From Oasisia sp. SBJ-2009 (lineage: Eukaryota > Annelida > Polychaeta > Sabellida > Siboglinidae), in assembly GCA_964017155.1 (NCBI GenBank), contig OZ024857.1:19622404-19686403 (forward strand): a stretch of 64,000 bases of DNA, in the 5' to 3' direction. The notes below the pieces were generated by a model. That model was not told where the DNA came from. It saw nothing but the letters and a program-made list of their open reading frames with translations, and did not search any database. Position numbers and translations under genes: made by a program. How positions within the stretch are numbered: the stretch's first letter is position 1; every line of letters starts with the position of its first letter. Shown piece after piece: positions 21,035 through 34,100 of this stretch.

Positions 21035-22647
21035 GTGTGATGTTGGGGATTCATTTGGGGGAAATGGACCCGCTAATGAATATGCATATCCAAAGATCCC
21101 AAGGAAGACAAATTCCTTTTACGAATTCTGATAAAATAGTTATAAACTAATAGGCCCCTACTACAAGTATTGGGAGCAGAGAGTTATTTCAATACATTAT
21201 AGGAGCTGTTAAGACCAAAACAGTTGTATTTTTTGCAGACAAATAGTTCAATGAGATGTTGTCTGAAACCTGCTTGTTGATATCTAGAATAATACATTAT
21301 TTTTGTAATGGTATAAATAACTTTTTGTCGGTTAAATGCTATCGGACAAAAAGTTAAATACTGAAACTACATTTCAAAGACATTGACGCAATATTTTGGA
21401 ATGTATGTAACATGGGTTTGGTCAATCCAGCATTTGCAAAAGTGACTTAATCAAAGTATGATAATAATTTAAGGTTGTTCTGATAATTTTTATTTGATAT
21501 CAAAATATTTTATACAAAATTTACATCAATTCAAACATGTACTGGCAGACATATTATTTGTTTGTAAATTATTAGTAGAAAGTTATTTGTAAAATCAGCT
21601 GCATTGTGGTGAATTATAGGATAAGCTGTTCAATATGTTCGTGCTTGCTGTGGGACATTTTTACATATAAACTTGTGAACTGGGGGTATCGGCCCGTCTC
21701 TCATTGCCCTCTCATGAATGTTAACAATGTGTACACATTTTCTGGTTTAGTGATCATTAAAGAGGTAGACAGCTGCTCAGCCTTCTCTAACCCAGATAAC
21801 CTCATCCAGACCAAGAAGGCTTTGTTTTCACACAACACTGATGACCTTACCTGTTTATGAAGTAGTGAAGTTATAACAGATTACGTGATTCATTGAGTAT
21901 GTGTATCAAGCCTAATATGTGGTAGGAAGAAATTTCATTTTACTAAGAGGTCGTCTCGTCTGTTGCAAAAGTCAAAAGTTCAAGAAAGTATAATAGTGTT
22001 ACAGTATTTGCATCAAACCACTGCCTAACATCTCTGTACATGGCGTGGCCCTTGAGATAATGTGCACATTGGCCACCAGAGGTGTAACATAGTTACAAAG
22101 ACACTACCACCAGAGCACCTGTTCCAACACTGATAACAACATCGATATAAATTAATTCCTGTTTAATTCATTAGGAACACCACTTGAATGTTTTACTTAT
22201 ATGTTTGAAACAACCCACCCAAATGTATAATGATATCCGGGTACAAGTTGTTGTGGATTTTCTAAATTTACCTTATCACTCTTGAGTGGATAAAGTTATT
22301 CCTGCTGCAAATGAAGCCATTTGATGTGATTGGTGACAGTGGTTTGTGTGCATTCTTAATACAGGTGTATGTATATTACAAGTCCTTGTTGATGTTGTAC
22401 ATCACACACACACACAGATTATTTGTTTTCTGACAAAAATGAGCTGCATATCATTTGGATTTGTGACACGTTATTGATGCTTTTCTGGTGAGGAAGAAGC
22501 ATGTGTTAATTGTTTTCATATTTACTGCCTCGTGGTACCACCTAATATATATATGTATGTATGTATGTATGTACAGTATAGATATTTGTAAAGTGTACAT
22601 CTCTGAAATCTGTATCAATATTTTTGTAAATATGCTGCACAAATAAA
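20345..22647 (+). other. Probable Sp 3' untranslated region
   Basis: No coding features follow the Sp stop. AT-rich sequence runs to an AATAAA at 22,642-22,647, a plausible polyadenylation signal, which would give a 3' UTR of about 2.3 kb. Other candidates cannot be excluded. A TA microsatellite sits at 20,980-21,029. Confidence 0.35.
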
Positions 22648-22989
22648 TGTGTAAATGGCAAAGTTTTGGTATTTCTTAAATGCGACATGAATCATAATAT
22701 GTTGTGTGTAGTGGTGACCATGAAACCCAAAGCTGGGGGTGTCTGACATGTGGTGTGTGTGTATATGCATGGGTAGATATATGTGCATGTGTGTGCAATC
22801 TCCTGTGACAAAAATAATTCAACTTGTGGGAAGTAGTTCAGGTTGTTAATATTGCCATATCCATCAGTCTCTCTGTCATAATAAAGAAAATTCCCAATAC
22901 CCTTCCTCGTGACACAGAAAATACACTACATACACCCACGGAAAATACAGGAAATGTGGAATTCCAAGCAGACAAATACGTTCACGCAA

Positions 22990-23620
22990 AGACAAATGTG
23001 TGTGCTATAGAGAGGGTGGGAGAGAATGAAAGAGGGACATATGGCAGGTGGGTGGGTAGGCAGGAGAGAGGATGGGCAGTAGAGAGAGAGTGAGCAATGG
23101 CAGGAGTGAGGAGGGAGAAAGGGGAGGGTGGGATGGGGAAGGCAGAGGAAGAGAGAGGGAGGGAGAACAAGAGTAGATAGCGGGGCAAAACTGAATCGGT
23201 GGAAAGCATGGTAATAATTTGGAGAGATTGGACAACCGAGGGAACGGTATGATGGAAGGAGTGGGAAAATAACTGTGACAAGACACATCGAGTGGGTAGA
23301 GGAACAGAATGCAAGCGAGAGGACACCAGAATAGAGGAGAGGAAGAGTGCAAGGAGAGGGAGAGTGCAGGAAGAGGATGGAATGCAACTGACATGGAATT
23401 AGTGCATTAAGGGAGACAATACATGGGAAAGGAAACGTGTGAAAAAGGTGCATGCAGGATGAACATAATGCAAGTGAAAGAACAACCATGCAAGGGAGAG
23501 GGGAATAGATTGGGTTGGGAGTAGTGTGGCTTATCTCTAGCCACAAACGTGCCACGTTCCATAGAGCAATCCACCAGTATTTTTAGTGAGCAGGGGTGGG
23601 AATGTTTAGTGGGTAGTAGG
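22990..23620. repeat. Purine-rich (GA) low-complexity stretch
   Basis: The plus strand is strongly enriched in AGAG/GGGAG motifs for about 600 bp. The overlapping minus-strand open frames of Ser/Pro/Leu composition are its complement and not genes. Confidence 0.6.
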
Positions 23621-23999
23621 GTGCAATTCAAAGGTTTTTAGTGAGTTACTAGGCCCAGGCTACAGTCTTACTCTTTTTGTGACCTGCATGCGTATTCCGA
23701 ACATTTTGACAGCATAAATGCTTTAATAAAATGTATCCGATACAGGTTTGCAAAAGGGGCGTACATAAATCCACCATGACCTTGTGATTTACTACGAAAA
23801 ATAATGGTTGCAGTTGTTGCAATGGGGCAGACGCGTATAAAAGGGCGCCTAGCTCCAACAGGCAACACAACGCCGGCTACGCAGTGTCAGTGAGCTATGG
23901 CTATGATCAGCGCATAGTGTAACAGCATAATAACAGCGCTTCATCGGTTGCTGAATCAGGTTCTCTATACGTTTAAATAAATGTGTAATACTGAAAATA

Positions 24000-24270
24000 T
24001 TACAAGACACTGTAATCAGTCGCCGTGACGTGTCCTTTACGCGGGAAAAATTACCCGCCACGAGCATAGATTTCCCGCGGTTTCCGTCACGTGGTTAGGC
24101 ACAGTGACCTTACCGACCTTACGCTTGCGGCATAAACGCCAGCTGATTGGCTAATTTGACAGGTCGCTGTTTTCATTCTGTGGCGAAAGCTACGAACGAG
24201 CACGTTGTCTGAGAGAGCTTTGTAAAGTTTATGAGCATAAATGTAGTTGGAAGACAGTCAGAGAGTCTGG
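24000..24270 (+). promoter_or_regulatory. CG-enriched 5' flank of the C2H2 zinc-finger gene
   Basis: The 270 bp before the first ATG contain many CG dinucleotides (GCGGGAAAA, TTCCCGCGG, CGTGACG) in an otherwise AT-rich neighbourhood, consistent with a CpG-type promoter. No TATA box was evident. Confidence 0.35.
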
Positions 24271-27200
24271 ATGACACCGATCGACAACCCTACTAGCAAT
24301 ATGACTGACAGTCATATACGACCAAAAAGACAGCGAACGGACCCTCACGGAATTTTTTGCAACACGAAATGTTTGGAACTGGAAGGCATCATAAAAGTAT
24401 TACGGGGATACGAAGATTATGATGGTGGAATCAACTGCAGCATATGCGGTAAGTTTAAGTTAGTCGCTGAGATTTCATGAAATCAGATCGTGACAGATGC
24501 ACCGTCGATGCAGAAAGTAATCTTTGGTACGTTTCGGTCCGTTTGTTTGTAAACACTCCGTTCGCCTGTTTCAAAGATGGCCGCGTGGTGGCCGCAGTTG
24601 TGTTGTCGTCCGCGCTCTGGCAACGTCCGAAAGCTTTTCTGTAGTTCTGTAAACTTTCATAAACATGCCGTGAATAATGGGACGACAGGAATCTACTCCG
24701 ATTAAACAGCATCACTTAACATGACATGCGTTTATTAAGAAAGGAAACGGAAAGAAAGGCGGAGAGCACGTGTGGCTTGACTTGAACCTGCCCTAGGCCT
24801 AGACGTCATAGTCATAGTAAGTTGAGGCTTGAGTTGATGATAGGTGATTGACCGTCAGTGTAATGAGCAAAAGTTGACATTTGCGAGTAACATTGATTCC
24901 AAAAGCAATCAACATAACACTCTACGCTCGTGACATCTATCATGGGTTTCAATTTCCGATTAGAGAGCGTACGCGAAACAAAAGCTAAAAAATAAATTCT
25001 GAAATGGTTGTATTTTGAGAAGACCCCCGTCGTAATACACCCCGCGGCAGTGTTCTTAAAAGTAGGACCTGCTTCTACTACGGAAACCACACGACAAAGC
25101 TTGCGCATTCACAACTCAACGCTGTCGTGACAAAAGCCTGGTTAAAAAAGTCCCTGCAGTGTTTCTGAATTCTGTTTCAGTGTCAGATTTCTGCACCTGT
25201 CAACCAGTTAGCTAAGTTTGGTATAATGTTTGTTATATTTAGGTCACAAATTTTTTGTTTCTATAGATATGAATTTCCTTGGTGGTTATAGGCTGGTGTT
25301 AAGATGTAATCTCTGTGATAGAAAATAAATAGAAATAATCCAGAAATTTCTGCTAACGTTTAACTTTTAGGTCGTCGTTAAGAAAACTTTAAAAAACAGT
25401 TCTGGCATTACTGCTGACGTTATCATAACATAGCAGTAACATCCTAGCAATGTTTCGAAAACATATTTTGTTAGCTGGCCACGGTACATATAAGATGGCT
25501 CCATTATTCCACAACATAATTAATGTTGTCACTCCCTCTACAAGGCTGGTTGTTTACTTGCAGGGCTCCAGAGCCCTGAGGGGATCAGGGTGACCTGTTT
25601 CCACATAAATCACCACCTGACATTATCAGCAGTGGTTGTCAAGTCATTAATATCAATTGGCCCTCCCTGTATTTTACCACAGTCATTGGAAGAACTTTGA
25701 TCCCTACTCTTGTGACACATATTTGGACTGGTGCTTTCATGTGAAATAAGATTTATGGAGGTAACAATAACAATTCAGTGAAGGGAAGAGGAATGTCAAC
25801 CAAACTTCCAGTAGGCTGTGTTATGTCAGATCAGTTCATTAAATATTAGTTCACAGAATCACTGGCTTGCTACAAGCACAACACATTTTATATGGAAACA
25901 GGGCATAGTGTTAGTGGTTGACATAACAAAGATCCAGATAACAGAAGCAAACAGTTTTACATGTTGCTTTCAAATGTTTATTGTCAATAAGATAAGATGC
26001 TCTTGTATAATCCCAAAAAGGAAAATTAAAAGGCCACAAGTCAAAAAACGTGTATACACACCATCATTTTATTACAGACAAGGAAAAGCGAACACTAACA
26101 TGAAATGACATGAAAACCATCTGACATGAGACCTAAACAGAGTGGTTTGTTTTAGATTTATACATACTTTTATGGACTTTTTGCTTCTATTCATTTGGAA
26201 GAATGTACTGTAGGATTTTTTTTTTAATTTGTTCCCCTTTGTGGCTTTTGACACATAGTGAGTGACCCTTGGTAATAACTGGCGTCAGCTCCCCTCATTC
26301 CGAAATTGCGTCATCAGGCATTCACAGTCATCAATAAATGTACTAACAGCAAGTAGTAGGTTGAAGTGGAACTTGAATCATAGAGGAAAGAAGTATAGAG
26401 GCGGCACTCCTATTAATCATTGCGTGACGAAGTTGGCAACATGGACAATGCAGAAATGGCTACGCGCCAGTAACGTGAAAGAACATTTTGGTATTTGCAA
26501 CAGTGCTTAAAATAAATATTTTTTTTGTGAACGTAAGATAAAGATTAGATAAATTTATTATGTGGCTACTTTACAGTTGGATTGTACTTGTACATTCATA
26601 CTAAAATCAACAATTAATCATATTAATGTACAATGTTAGCATATCTCGTTAAAAATTAAAATCATATGAAACCTACGTAATAAATTTAAGACATATACAT
26701 TAAAATATACTTTCCATCAACATTGTTATAAAATTAATTAAATTAAAATAAAATACATGTCCATTACTAGCCGATCTGAAAATGCTCTACTAAACACCAC
26801 GGAATTGAGGAATTTTTGTAGCGATTAGTTTTTGCCCTTGGGATAGGTAACTTGTTACACAACCTCAATGCATATGGCACACTTCGACAATTTGGTAATA
26901 ACGCATTCAGTTTGTGATCACTACTCTTCATTTTAGCGAAATATACACAATTCGTCGCGTCTGCGGTGCAACGTCGGCAGACCTGTTTACAATCTGCAGG
27001 ATATTTTCGTACGGATAACCTGGAAATATAGTTTTTAGACGCCTTTTTTTTATTATTTCTATGTTATCCGATAAATATTTAGGTAAGTTCGTATGCCATA
27101 CAGGGCACGCATATTATGTAGTTTGATAGATTCAATCAAATTTATTTGTTATGACCAGTATTGACCACCAGCATGACCACTTGTTGTTTAAAATAGTGTA

Positions 27201-30200
27201 CCTTGTAACAGTGATTCAGGACAGATACATGTACGTACGTGTAGTATTTGATGTAAACTGCATTGAGATTAAAGGATTTAAAAGTTTTTTAAATGTGTTG
27301 CTTCCCTCTGTTTTTAATTACACATGATTACACATCCAAGATATGACAATATTTTATTGAGTGTGAATCTTTCAACTGAAACATGACACGGTATGACCCT
27401 TCAAGATTTTAGTAAAAAAAAACTAATTTTTAATGATCATAATAAAGAGGTATCATATTTTCAAATAACTTTGTACAGGACCCTAAAAAATTCTAGCAAA
27501 AAAATTGGAGAAAAGATACATTACTAAAAAAAATGACACAAACTGCATATGATGATTGATTCTTATCTTTCCGTCATTTTATGGATGCTGTTTTTTGGCT
27601 GAAACATGTCATTACCAAGCACATCATACCTTATGAGGTTTACCATAATTATTTATTTCTTGATATTTTTATTTGCCCAAGCTGCACCAGAACACGTGGT
27701 CAAGATTTAGATGATGTAATTTGTTTTTATTCATGACGATGGCTCAAAGTTAAAGTAGACAGGTTTTATGTAGCACAATGGGACCGCTCGTAGTTAGATT
27801 TTGTGTCAATTTCCCCTAAATAATAGGACGAAAACATGATGTGCTCTATTCTTATTGTTTAAAACCTTTACTTTATACGATCGATAAATGCATTGTTGGC
27901 AGATACATATTTATTATGATATTTAACTGCCTCCGAATATAGACACGTGCGTTTGTTTACATTTCTTACTTCGACACGGCTAGATGGCGCGCGGATACGG
28001 AAATAACGCAAAAGAGCTCGAGTGCCGCCTTTATACTTCTTTCCTCTATGCTTTAATGACCCTTTGCTTGTTTCCGGTGGGACTTGAGGCAGGAAATGGT
28101 GGCAAAAAAGAGCAGGTAGTATTAACTGAAAGGATTGGAGGGTGATGTATGACAAAGATTAATCGTTGAAAGTGTCCTAAAATGTTGGCTGCAAAGGTCA
28201 CACATGTCACTGTCAGTCAACATCCTTTCTTTTATTGGTCGGAACAAATTTTTTTGTAATGTGGTTGTTGCCTCAAAAAATTAATTCTTTACTGTGTGTT
28301 CAAGGAGCATTCGTAAGTTTTGTTAATGTTTTCTTGTCATACTAAGTATAGAATTGTACTTAATTTGAGAAAGTGTCTAACATTCCAAAGTGGTTATTTA
28401 TGAGTACTATAGATATACCAACAAAAGATCATTCTACACTAACCTGGCTGAAGAAGACATGTAGTAGAAGTAGAACATAAAGTTATTTTAAAACATACAG
28501 GACTTCTTTGATCTTGAGAATTTAACTGCCAGGACCACCTACCATGTAACAGGCTTGACATCTGCCTCAAGCTGGTGATTAATTGAAGCCTGTTGAGAAC
28601 TACATGGGTTAATTGTTTTATGACCCTGAACTGCTGTGTAATTGCCAGTGGGCATGGTGTTGTTATGTTACCCTGTACATGGATCCTGTGTGTCCCTACA
28701 TATGACAGATAGGCACTGACAGTTATGTGTAGGTTTTTACTACTGGAATTGGGTATGTTTTTGTATGTATCAGGAATTGAATCTATTTGGCAGCAGAACA
28801 GAGGATTGAGTAGTTTACTCTGTGTGTTATGGGTTGAGTGCACTTAACTGGATGCATGCCAGGGTTAGAATTTAGCATGAGTGGGGCAGCCGAGCTCCCC
28901 ACTTCTCAAAATATGGAGATCAAGAATAACATGCATGAATTTATGTCATAAAGTAACTGTATTCAACATAATGAATACATGTGCAACATATGTGGTAATT
29001 CAGCAGTCTGACTAATAATTACGTTTTAACTTTTCTCCAGTCTTCCATTTAAGATTTTTTTTCATCGGTCATGTACCTCATAATATTGGCCATCAAGTCC
29101 AAGTCTTATACACACACACTGGTTTGAATCTATGTAAATTTACTGACATCATTGTTACTTCAGTTTAGAGTAAGTGTAAACCCTGCCTGCTTCAGGTAAT
29201 TTAATCTTAACCTAAAAAAAGTAAATAATGACATTAATTTTTCTGACATACAGGTCTTGATAATAATGTTGTATCCAATGGCCGGGTATAGGAATTGAAC
29301 TAGGCAATCTGAGTGGGCATCGAACACTGATTACATTTTGTAAGTTAATTGCTAATTATATGTACATCGCGCAGAAATTTTCATCATTATTCAGCCAGCA
29401 TGGTCAGGGAAAATGAAACTTTGAGTCGGGGAAAAGTCAGGGAATATTGAAAGCTTCCACGAGTGGCAACCCTGAGATGAAAGCAGCAGAAGACAAGCGG
29501 ATACACAGAAAGGGACACAGCAACTCCAACAGACCAGAGACCACGCACAGATGCGACCATAGTCTGCCTCTCCCACATCAGTCTTTTCAGCCACAGTCGA
29601 CGCTGCTCCAAACAAACAGTCAGAACAGTTAGGATGCTTCACCCATGGTCAGCCATGACTGAAGGAGTCTACTACTAATAATACATTGCCTTGATGATTT
29701 TATGATATGTCACCCAGTGTACCTGCCTCCCCAAGTCAGTGGTAATTAAAGTTAGATATAAGTCCTGGACAAACAATATCTGCCACCAGGGGGCATAAGT
29801 GCGCGTTGTGGCTAACCATATTGCTGAAAAATAATATCTATTTGAATGAATGAATTAAACTCCACACATGTGTGTGTGTGCGTGTCTGCAACACAGAGTT
29901 AGATCATTAATCTTTCCCCTATAGACTACTGGGGTGTACTATTTATATATATATATGGTCTGCAGTGACTGTACAATCAGTGTGTATATGTGTTAGTGTA
30001 CACATGCATTCATCTCACTCCTGATAATGACATGACAGATTGAAATGATAGATTTCTCTTGCTCATTCTGTGTGAACCTGGCTGTACCTTGCCAAGTTTG
30101 AAACATAAGTCGAAATCCCGCCCAGCTCATGGTGATCATTCACAACTTTAATCTAGATTGGCAACTTATAGGTACCCTTGAATTACGTTTTGGTATGCAG

Positions 30201-31173
30201 ATTTTACCCTGCTGGCAATAACAGTGCTAGAGTGACAGATAATCCCATAAGTGCTTGAGTGCAAGTGTTGTCCTCCCCCCCCCCCCCCAATAAGTAGGCA
30301 GAGACCCGTCCACCTGTCATATGCAATGGGTAGTACATAGTACATATGCAATGGGTGTCACATGTGTTTGTAGTTTATTCTACGTCATAAAACACACCTC
30401 AACTTCCTTGTTTGTTCACCAAAAATGTGTGACTGCCAAAAATTGATTGCATAGAGCTCAGGGCTTTATGCAGGACCAAATTATTGCCAGTCACACATGT
30501 TTTGGGGACACATGGATGTTAACTGGACTAAAATGGACTATAAAGACATGTGACACCATTTATACTCACTTTTGAGGCATAACTGACAATATGTATGGTT
30601 TTTGCTCCTTCATTTGTTTACCCGTCCACCACCCGTCCACCCATATTTCTACCCGTCCACAATGGTTTTACCCGTCCAAATGACGGGTGGATGGGTCTCT
30701 GCATGAAGCTATGATAGAGCTCCGCCACCAACCGATGGTGTCCCCTGTCCCAACTCCTCACCTGTCACTGCTGTGTTCCAGGTAAACTCTACCGCAGCAA
30801 GGTGTGCTTCACGAAGCACCTGTGGGAACACAGCGTCTACTGGGACCTATTCGACGGCGAGAGGAACCAGGACCGGGTCCTCTCCATCCAGGCTGCCCTC
30901 ATCCTCTACAGCGGTAACCATGGATACGCCGAGTGCGGTGACAACGGCCTGTCGTTCCTGCTCGTGACGGCGCCGCACACCGAGAAGAAACGCACCGACG
31001 GAGGCAGTGAGGAGGAAGATCAAAACGAGGGTGTCGTCGAGAAAAAGCGCACGCCCCGGAGGTCACCGATGAAGCGAAGGTCAACGTCGGAAACGTCGTC
31101 GCCGGAAAAGAAGGCGCTCTCTTTGTCGGTGTCGGAGGCGAGCTCTTCGGACACGGAGGTGCCGAAGTGTTAG
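24271..31173 (+). CDS. Single C2H2 zinc-finger protein, two exons, 189 residues, family unnamed
   Basis: Exon 1 is 24271-24448 (ends TGC G, donor GTAAGT) and exon 2 is 30782-31173 (acceptor TGTTCCAG, stop TAG). The first in-frame ATG after an upstream stop is used. Joining restores a canonical finger C56-x2-C59-x12-H72-x3-H76, with the second Cys and the first His on different exons; this supports the 6.3-kb intron. It begins with a basic RPKRQR stretch (17-22), a possible nuclear localisation signal. The conserved block around the finger reads KVCFTKHLWEHSVYWDLFDG and continues QDRVLSIQAALILY. The tail (about 116-189) is acidic then Lys/Arg/Ser-rich and probably disordered. FTKHLWEH-type fingers seem familiar to me from uncharacterised fungal and animal proteins, but I cannot name the family. 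Nuclear role is inferred. Confidence 0.85.
29480..29640 (+). mobile_element. Possible LINE ORF2 C-terminal remnant
   Basis: A plus-strand frame reads RPRTDATIVCLSHISLFSHS. It resembles the terminal Cys/His motif (C-x-x-C...R-I-G-L-x-S-H) found at the end of many LINE-encoded polyproteins, with Cys/Arg changes. The match is short and degenerate. Confidence 0.3.
30297..30450 (+). mobile_element. Truncated copy of the hAT-type MITE
   Basis: It shares CAGAGACC(C/T)GTCCACC, GGTGTCACATGTGT and the AAAATGTGTGACTG(C/G)CA block with the copy at 58,966-59,261, in the same orientation, with internal deletions. It abuts the inverted copy at 30,459-30,713. Confidence 0.55.
30451..30721 (-). mobile_element. 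hAT-type MITE (255 bp) with perfect 8-bp target duplication
   Basis: The element at 30,459-30,713 begins CAGGGCTTTATGCAGGACC and ends in the inverse of CATAGCTTCATGCAGAGACC. ATAGAGCT lies directly on both sides (30,451-30,458 and 30,714-30,721). CA-starting termini plus an 8-bp duplication are the hallmark of hAT transposons. No transposase is present. Inside are diverged copies of TTTCTACCCGTCCAC, the seed of the 38.8-40.2 kb minisatellite. Confidence 0.8.
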
Positions 31174-34100
31174 CGGTTGGGAGAGACTGATTTAACCTGA
31201 ACAGTATTGGGAGACTTTAAGGACTGATTCGGCCGGTCAGCTTCCACTGGCCATTTGAAGGCTGACCAGTGGACGTCGTGGCTGAGTGACGCACAGCGTG
31301 AACTTGAGTCTGTTTTTAAGGTGATTTTGTGTTTATTTTCAGAAATCACTTCTGTTGATTGATTGTGCTTCGTGGTGGTCGCATCGTGAGTTTGTAGTCC
31401 CAAAAACGTACAGGATTTGAACATTGGTCCTAAACAGATAACTATCAATACAGGGACTGGGGCTTTCAGTGATATGCATATTTGACAAATGGGCAGCATA
31501 ATAGAATTTTACTGGCTGCCAAATAGTTCCCATGACGCTGCCATGTTTTACATTACATTGTGGCGTCAAACACCAGCTTCATTGTTTAGTTGACACTGCT
31601 GGGTTGACTGTTTTTGTTGTAAAATACAGTATAATCACTTTGACCAAACTACTACCCACCAATATATAACAATGTGTGTACCTCATGAGATTTTGTAAAC
31701 TCATGTGACCACCCATTACCAGTTTTGCTATGATGACTTCGCTGGGATTAAGCTATGACATTTTTCGTTCCCAGTGTGTTACGCGTGGCCAGTCACTTGG
31801 CAGACCTGGTGCCTGGTGAGCAAGTAAACTGCTATGGTTTTTAATTTCTGTCGCCGGCGGCTGTGTTACGTTAGTGCCACTCTCCGACTCTCCTTGCAGA
31901 GTCTGGCACAAGCCGTCTCGGTTTGGTCAGCCGTGGTGATCTTTAAAAAATTATATATTGCCTCCGAAACAGTGAATTAAAGTGACCGACCTTAATTTTT
32001 TTGGAGGGTTGTGTCCCACTTTTGAGGGACCTACGGGAGATAGCATATGTTATGGGAAACCGTGACAGATTAATTGTTTCGAAAGATGTAGTTAGATAGT
32101 TGCTTTATTTACTTAATTTACAGAATTCCAGGAGTGGTTGTTTGTGTTGACATGATCTCGCATTTCTCCGTGGTGTGGTGCTTGTCGTACCGTACGTTCG
32201 TGGATGGATGATGGTCTTACATGTAAATGAGTGTACATATGTAATTAATTTGATTGTTTTACGATGTGCTATATATTTAGTGTCATATTAGTGCAATACA
32301 TATCTATTTCTATTTTATAGCTGTACTAATGTTTTTCGAACTATGAATGCTAGGAGGAATTGACGGAACTGACATGTTTTCATGGTAGTTTTTGGAGGGT
32401 AATCAAATATTTAGCGAATCAGCGTAACTTTTATGTAGTTGGTTTTTGTCAGATTTTTTTTCTACTGTTTTGTTATTGTAATGTTTATGGATAATTAATA
32501 CAAATTTTTTTAATTGCTGATTATGGCGTAAATAGGATTTGCGCCTATAATTTTTGATATCAGTCGTGGTCACTATATGTTTAATTACAGATGATTTGTT
32601 TACTATGCTTGCTTACTGTATGACTGGACTGATCAGTGGGAAAGGAATAGAAATAGCTTAAGGGGTGATCTCAAAACACAAATCCTATTTAGAAAATCTC
32701 ATTAACATACAATGTAAATGATTCCTGACTGAAAGATCGTAACCATACATTTTTTAATACAAAATAAACCGTACTTTTTATTAGAAACATGGGAACCGTT
32801 TTCTAACATTTTGAAGAACTCATAAAGCCAAATTGTCCTCTTTAAAACACTTTAAAACACTCATGATTCTTTTTAAAGATGGAATTTCACTGTATCAGCA
32901 GTTTTTATATCACCCCTAAAATGTGAGTATTTTTAGGTTTCTTCATAGCCTGAGTAACATATTACTGACACCGCCTATAGAGTTTAGCAGACATTAGCAA
33001 ATGCATAATGGGGAGAGAAATCTGATCTGATTTGTTCGTGTTATTTTAGTTGTTATTTTGAGGATAAATATATTATTATTTGTTAATAGATTTTTATTTT
33101 GTTATCTGCTATAGTGGGGCTGACCAAATATGGCGGCCCTATTGATAATTTGTGTTACAATAACTCTTTGTGATGCACAGTAAGATGTGATAGTGCCAGG
33201 TTTTCAGATAAAAAACAGTTTGTATGGTGTGAGGTGTCCTATAAAACGCTGGCATTTCAGTTGTAAATGATGCCACTGTCTTCAACGGAGACAACTAGGT
33301 GCCAAATTATCCGTGGCTACTATTTTTAAAGAATAAATATTAATAATCTTAAGTCACTGTACTAAAAAATTCAAAGAATAACTACAAATAAACGTTAAGT
33401 ACCTCGTACTTGTTTAATGAAAAAAAATTAATACTAAGTCTCTTTGCTAAAAAAATTCAAAGAATAAATACAAATAAACGTTAAGTTGTTGTTTACTGAA
33501 AAACAATATTAATCCTAATTCACTCGTTACTAAAAAAATCTAAGAAAAAATACAAATAAACATAAAAGTAATTGTTTACTGAAAATAAATAAAATAAAAA
33601 GTAACACATTTCAGGTTTTGGCTACACTTGTTATATAATGTCATGTTCCTTTGGCTTACATGTCTGCAGCGTTCAGACTGGCGTCTGTTCACATGTTGTA
33701 TCTTGTTGAGTGTGATGTACTGTGCATGTCACAGCTGCTATGCAGCTGCTACACTTCTGCTATTCCAAAAATATTTTGTTTGTAAAATTATCAAATAAAT
33801 TATTATTTAACATGAATTGTATTCTGTTGCAGTTATTTATCATTGTTTACTTATTAACACCTCAGTGTGAAATGTGAGGTACTCTCTTTTGATGTTGTTA
33901 TGTAACTGTGCTGTGGACCAAATTCATTCAGCTCTTGTTATTGATCTAATGTATTTTTGTCCTGCTACAACTGTATACAGTTGTCCTGTTTATTAGGGTG
34001 GGGTGGGTATTTATTAACTGGTGTACACTGACGGACTGGGGTTTTGGAGATGTTATCAACCAATTTCCTGTCGAAACGTGACAAAAGTGATGTTTTTAAT

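Larger units (their letters stand above)
24449..30781 (+). other. Intron of the C2H2 gene
   Basis: AT-rich, with no internal exon that I could support. It contains an inverted pair of about 45 bp (26,370-26,415 and 28,020-28,075), a possible LINE-terminus remnant near 29,480-29,640 and hAT-type MITE sequence at 30,297-30,713, ending about 70 bp before the 3' splice site. Confidence 0.7.

Noticed and set aside
23005..23555. Three minus-strand Ser/Pro/Leu-rich frames
   Set aside because: Complement of a purine-rich low-complexity stretch; overlapping in all three frames and without splice support.
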